This document shows positions 60,079 to 64,000 of a DNA stretch of 64,000 nt, in pieces. The notes beneath the pieces are model-generated. The model saw nothing but the letters and a program-made list of their open reading frames with translations, was not told the DNA's origin and did not search any database. Numbering within the stretch: the stretch's first letter is position 1; every line of letters starts with the position of its first letter. This stretch comes from Hepsetus odoe (Eukaryota > Chordata > Actinopteri > Characiformes > Hepsetidae): assembly GCA_017165825.1 (NCBI GenBank), contig CM029382.1, positions 19,739,886 through 19,803,885 of the forward strand, given 5' to 3'. Both the position numbers and the translations under genes were made by a program.

Positions 60079-60393
60079 AGTGTCCTTAAGAAGATAGACA
60101 GTGGCAGCCTGTGTGAAAAAGTGATATAATGAAATATTAAGGAATTTTAGCCCAATTTTTCATCATCTATAAACTATTTGTGTGATTTTTGTGTTTTTTT
60201 TTTTTTGACAACTGCACATCAAGTATTTTGCGATTCAGTCACACTGACTTGATTGAACAACTGCAATTTTTAATTTTTTTTGTTCATTAGAAATTAAATG
60301 ACTGACGTTTTCTTAGGCATATAAATTCGACTTGCTATCAACATTGATTAGCCTGAAACAAATTTGAAACCTTTTATTTGTTTAAAACAGACG

Positions 60394-60399
60394 AATAAA
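60394..60399 (+). terminator. pnkp polyadenylation signal candidate
   Basis: AATAAA about 315 bp after the stop codon, the first canonical hexamer. Confidence 0.45.
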
Positions 60400-60991
60400 A
60401 ACCGTTGTTGATACATTTTTGCCATTCATACTTAATCCTCAGTTTCAGGGATATATTTAATTTTCATCAACTTGATTTTACTCAAACATGAGTTTCTACC
60501 AATATCTGTAATATCTGGGGGGGGGTGGGGAATACGTCCTGAAATACTGAAGGCTCTGGATATTGTTGGCCTGTCACTCTTCAAAGTGGATGTCTGGTAC
60601 ATTACCTTTGGTGTGGCTGACAACGGTGGTGTTCCCCATTTTTAAAAAAGGGGATGGGAGATTGTGCTAACAAATTATTGGGGCATCACACTACTCACTA
60701 TGCCTCCACTGCAATTTACTGCAAAGTCCATCTTTGTTCCAAATCTCACCTGTTGTCATGAGTTTCTTGCACAGGTTCCATGGGCACACAGACAGGGTGA
60801 GGAGCTCAGATATCCTTGACAACTGTCATTGGTCCTCACACAGCACTCTGATGCTCCACAATGAACTGAAAGCATTCAACAGCAAGTAGCTGGATTTTTT
60901 TTTTTTAAACTTCTTAAACTTCCAGTCTGCATCAAAGGTAATTAGTTAAATCTACCCACTTTGCTTGATGTGCATACATCTAGAACAGGGG

Positions 60992-61177
60992 TTGGCAATT
61001 CTGGTCCTGGAGGGCCGGTGTCCTCCAGAGTTTAGTGAAGTCCCTGCTTAAAAACACCTGGTACAGCTCATCTGATCATTGTCAAGTTTAGTGAGTGTGT
61101 TTAAGCAGGGAATTCACTAAACTCTGCAGGACACTGGCCCTCCAGGACCAGAGCGGCCTACCCCTGCTCTAGAACCA
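60992..61177. mobile_element. hAT-type MITE
   Basis: Ends CAGGGGT...ACCCCTG with long inverted repeats (left TTCTGGTCCTGGAGGGCCGG, right CTGGCCCTCCAGGACCAGAG). The 8-bp flanks ATCTAGAA and CTCTAGAA differ by one base and fit the hAT nTCTAGAn target. No coding capacity. Confidence 0.75.
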
Positions 61178-61439
61178 TGAAGTTTGTAAAGAGCAATGCT
61201 GATCCATCACACGCTGACTGGTTTTTCTAGCCCCATCCCCCAGACAGATGCTTATGTCAAGCAAAGGTTCAAACAGCCCAACAGAAGTTTTGCTTTCTTA
61301 GTTGCTTTTTGCTTTTGCTATGTTTTGCTGCTCTTCCCAATGTTTGCAGCATTGATGAAACTTGATATAAGCAAACATTCACCAGTGCTATTTAGTAGCT
61401 TTTGGTACATTTTGTAATATAAAATACATTTTAGGCTTG

Positions 61440-62380
61440 CTTTATGTCAAATATTTTAAAAAATGGGGTGTTCAAAAATATTAGCCCCATGTGAATATTT
61501 GCTATCGAAACACACCTACAGTAATTAACCAATCAGCTTTGAAACCACACCTGTGCAGTCAACTGGCTTCCTAACAACACCTGTAGTCAATTGGCTTCCT
61601 AACAACATACAATCAGCATAAAAAGACTCCAAGGAATAGGGCACTTGAACACATGAGAGGGACTACTGTTACCATGCCAAAGACAAAGGAAATCAGTCTG
61701 GAGCTCAGAAAGCAGATAGTAGAGGCTCATGATAAGGGGGAAGGCTACACTTCCATTTCCAAGCGATTCACAGTGTCTAGAACTGCTGTATGTTGCATCA
61801 TTGCCAAGTCTAAGGAGACAAATTCTGTAAGAAACAAAGCTGGCCGTGGCCGTTAGTGCAAGATTTCAAGAACTCTGGAGAGGAAAATAGTCAGAAATGT
61901 CAGCAAGGAGCCCTGGACATCTGCCAAGATGATTGTTGCTGACCTGGCCTCTTCTGGAGTTGATGTTTCAAGGAACACAGTTGTGAGGGCTCTTCATCGT
62001 GATGGGCTTCAGGGCCATCATCCCAGAAGAACCCAATTTGCAATGGAAGAATGGGCCCAAATCCCTCAGGAGACCTGTGCCAACCTAGTAAAGAACTACT
62101 CTAAGAGATTGTTGTCAGTTGTGGCTCAGAAAGGGTACACTATTGACTATTAATGGCCAGGGGGCTAATTTTGGATGTCTCATTTTTGCCCTTTCTTGTT
62201 TCAACTTGGTGTATCAATAAAATATCCTAATTAAACTTAGTGGACATTATTTTGGAAACAAATACAAATTAAAACCAAACAATTGTTGTAAATGGTCATT
62301 TTCATGGAGAAATCAAGAGTGTTGTCTAATTTTATAAGGGGGGCTAATAATTTTGTTTTATTATTTATTCTAATAATAAA
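61440..62380 (+). mobile_element. Internally deleted Tc1-like transposon
   Basis: Inverted ends: CAAAAATATTAGCCCCATG at left, AAGGGGGGCTAATAATTTTG at right. Between them the start of a transposase (61674 on: MPKTKEISLELRKQIVEAH, a helix-turn-helix, GRGR followed by a stop, then TSAKMIVADLASSG and SRNTVVRALHRDGL) runs straight into the transposase C-terminus (ETCANLVKNYSKRL, KGYTIDY*). The DDE catalytic core is missing, so the element is non-autonomous. Confidence 0.8.
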
Positions 62381-62929
62381 AACAGCATGAATATTTAGCT
62401 GCTCCATAGGGTGTTATTAGTTCTTAAAGAGGAAGATGAATTATTGTCCAAGTATACTTGGTCAATAAAGCCTGATTCAGATGTTATTATTAATTAAGTG
62501 AAGAAGGTGTGATTAATGTGGCAATGATCTACATAAACTGTTTACAAATAGCATAGCTCAGTGTAGGTCTAGCTGTGTTAACATACTTCTTGCAGTCTTC
62601 TTTGAGTTCAGCAAAGCAGCTGCTAGTTACAGGTAGAACAGTTGTAGACAATTACATTAGCAGAGAAGATGATGATGCAAGTAACTGTGTACAGAAAAAA
62701 GAAAGCACATTTTAAAATGTCAGTATAACTTTAGTGGAAGGCACTTAAACAGACTTTTGACATGGCAAGCAAGAGTGTAATAAGCCTTGGTTTTGTGTAT
62801 GAAGATTTAGACTGGAGCTTAAAGCCCAGCATAACTATTAATTAATAGCCATTTATCACACTACAATTAAAAGGGTTCAACATATGGCCAAAATTCAGGC
62901 TTTTGATGTGACAAGTAGTATACTGAGAA

Positions 62930-63088
62930 AATATTTAGGATGGAGCTGCCTGGTAGTAAGAGAAGAGGAAAGCCAAAGAGGTGGTTTATGGATGTGGTGA
63001 GAGAGGAACATGCAGCAGTCAGGTAGAAATGGAAATGGATGATCTACTGTGGTGACTCCTAACAGGAGCAGCCAAGAGAAGAAATACA
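62930..63088 (+). repeat. LINE reverse-transcriptase C-terminal/3' remnant
   Basis: AGAGGTGGTTTATGGATGTGG, GATCTACTGTGGTGACTCC and AACAGGAGCAGCCAAGAG, fourth related copy in the window. Confidence 0.55.
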
Positions 63089-63244
63089 TAAACGATTACA
63101 TTTTTAATTCAGGTTTGGTATGTTGATTTGAACTATGTATGCACGTCATGTAGGTACGTCATTTACAGTTATCGATGTAAAATCTTTTTCATGACAGTCT
63201 TCTGTGACTTCACAAGTTTAAATACCCACTGTTTAGTTTTTCCC

Positions 63245-64000
63245 CTCCTTGAACCGCCACCTTATCGTGGTGGAGGGGTTTGCGTGTCCCAATGATCCTG
63301 GGAGCTATATTGTCGGGGGCTTTATGCCCCTGGTAGGGGCACCCAAGGCAAACAGGTCCTAGGTGAGGGAAGAGACAAAGAGCGGTTCAGAGGACCTCTT
63401 ATGATGTATAAAAGTTTTGGAAGACGTTCTCCCTCGCCCGGACGTGGGTCACCGGGGCCTCCCTCTGGAGCCAGGCCTGGAGGTGGGGCCCGCTGGCGAG
63501 CGCCTGGTTGTCGGGCCTTCACCCATGGGGCCCGGCCGGGCTTAGCCCGAAGAGGCAACGTGGGTCCCCCTTCCCATGGGCTCACCACCTGTGGGAGGGG
63601 CCAAAGAGGTTGGGTGCGTTGTGAGCTGGGCGGTGGCCGAAAACGGGGGCCTTGGCGGTCCGATCCTCGGCTGCAGAAGCTGGCTCTAGGGACATGGAAC
63701 GTCACCTCTCTGGTGGGGAAGGAGCCTGAGCTAGTGCGCGAGGTTGAGCAGTTCCAGCTAGATATAGTTGGACTCACCTCGACGCACAGCTTGGACTCTG
63801 GAACCAGTCTCCTTGAGAGGGGCTGGACTCTTTTCCACTCTGGAGTTGCCACCGGTGAGAGGCACCGAGCAGGTGTGGGCATACTTATTGCCCCACGGCT
63901 TGGTGCCAGTACATTGGGGTTTACCCCGGTAGATGAGAGTGTGGCGGCCCTCCGCCTTCGGGTCGGGGGACGGGTCCTTAGTGTTGTCTGCGCTTATGCG
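63245..64000 (+). mobile_element. 5' part of a non-LTR retrotransposon (APE endonuclease), cut by window end
   Basis: GC-rich, unlike its surroundings. It begins near CTTGAACCGCCACCTTATCG. From about 63650 to the end one plus-strand frame is open: DPRLQKLALGTWNVTSLVGK, then LDIVGLTSTHSLDSG, RHRAGVGILIAP and RVLSVVCAYA. This is the N-terminal half of the apurinic-like endonuclease of a fish LINE; the WNVTSL Asn is the metal-site residue. No stop occurs before base 64000, so the copy may be young. The long minus-strand frame here is a shadow. Confidence 0.8.

Noticed and set aside
63322..63882. Long minus-strand open frame of 186 codons
   Set aside because: It is a shadow of the GC-rich LINE 5' region; the plus strand carries the recognisable endonuclease.
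1..64000. CRISPR array, operon or prokaryotic defence system
   Set aside because: The window is intron-rich vertebrate DNA; tandem repeats seen are microsatellites and a minisatellite without regular spacers.

Overview
The window is vertebrate nuclear DNA, almost certainly from a teleost fish. The genes are intron-rich with GT-AG (and two GC-AG) junctions. The proteins are recognisable fish homologues of vertebrate families. The intergenic DNA and introns are packed with fish-type repeats: L2-, Rex1- and RTE-like LINE pieces, two tRNA-headed SINE families, Tc1-like transposons, a hAT-type MITE and long (TA)n tracts. An otophysan source (catfish or characin type) is only a guess. No prokaryotic operon, CRISPR array, rRNA or functional tRNA gene is visible.

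Layout. 1-5750 is gene-free and rich in repeats, dominated by a decayed L2-like LINE on the minus strand (about 680-2815). 5894-12584 (+) is a TRPM8 channel-associated factor (TCAF) gene of 7 exons with three, not two, N-terminal repeats. Its initiation codon appears to be split by the first intron. 12600-19500 holds repeats only. 19553-29512 (+) and 35046-43760 (+) are two tandem CLCA (calcium-activated chloride channel regulator) paralogues. Each has 14 coding exons with identical phases and near-identical exon lengths (907 and 906 aa), an intact HEWAH metal site, an intact VWA MIDAS and a C-terminal membrane anchor. 45467-46855 (+) is a small 3-exon secreted DNA/RNA non-specific endonuclease (ENDOD1-like, 280 aa). 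50752-60078 (+) is polynucleotide kinase 3'-phosphatase (pnkp), 17 exons, 590 aa. 60100-64000 holds a hAT MITE, an internally deleted Tc1 element, an RT fragment and the 5' part of a non-LTR retrotransposon whose endonuclease ORF runs off the end.

All five genes lie on the plus strand but are separate transcription units, each with its own AATAAA signal. There is no evidence that they work as one pathway: TCAF and CLCA proteins act at the plasma membrane or in secretions as channel regulators, the endonuclease is secreted, and PNKP repairs DNA ends in the nucleus. Exon borders were deduced by hand from splice consensus, phase continuity and comparison of the two CLCA copies. Every junction listed keeps the reading frame.

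The most notable observations are: an exact 19-bp Tn5/Nextera mosaic end embedded in a CLCA intron (an assembly artefact that yields the spurious peptide MCIRDS); recent homogenisation between repeats 1 and 3 of the TCAF gene; the split start codon; a PIP-box-like motif in the PNKP linker; modular SINEs that share one tRNA head but carry different tails; and a chimeric SINE-plus-flank block present twice in opposite orientation, 21 kb apart.
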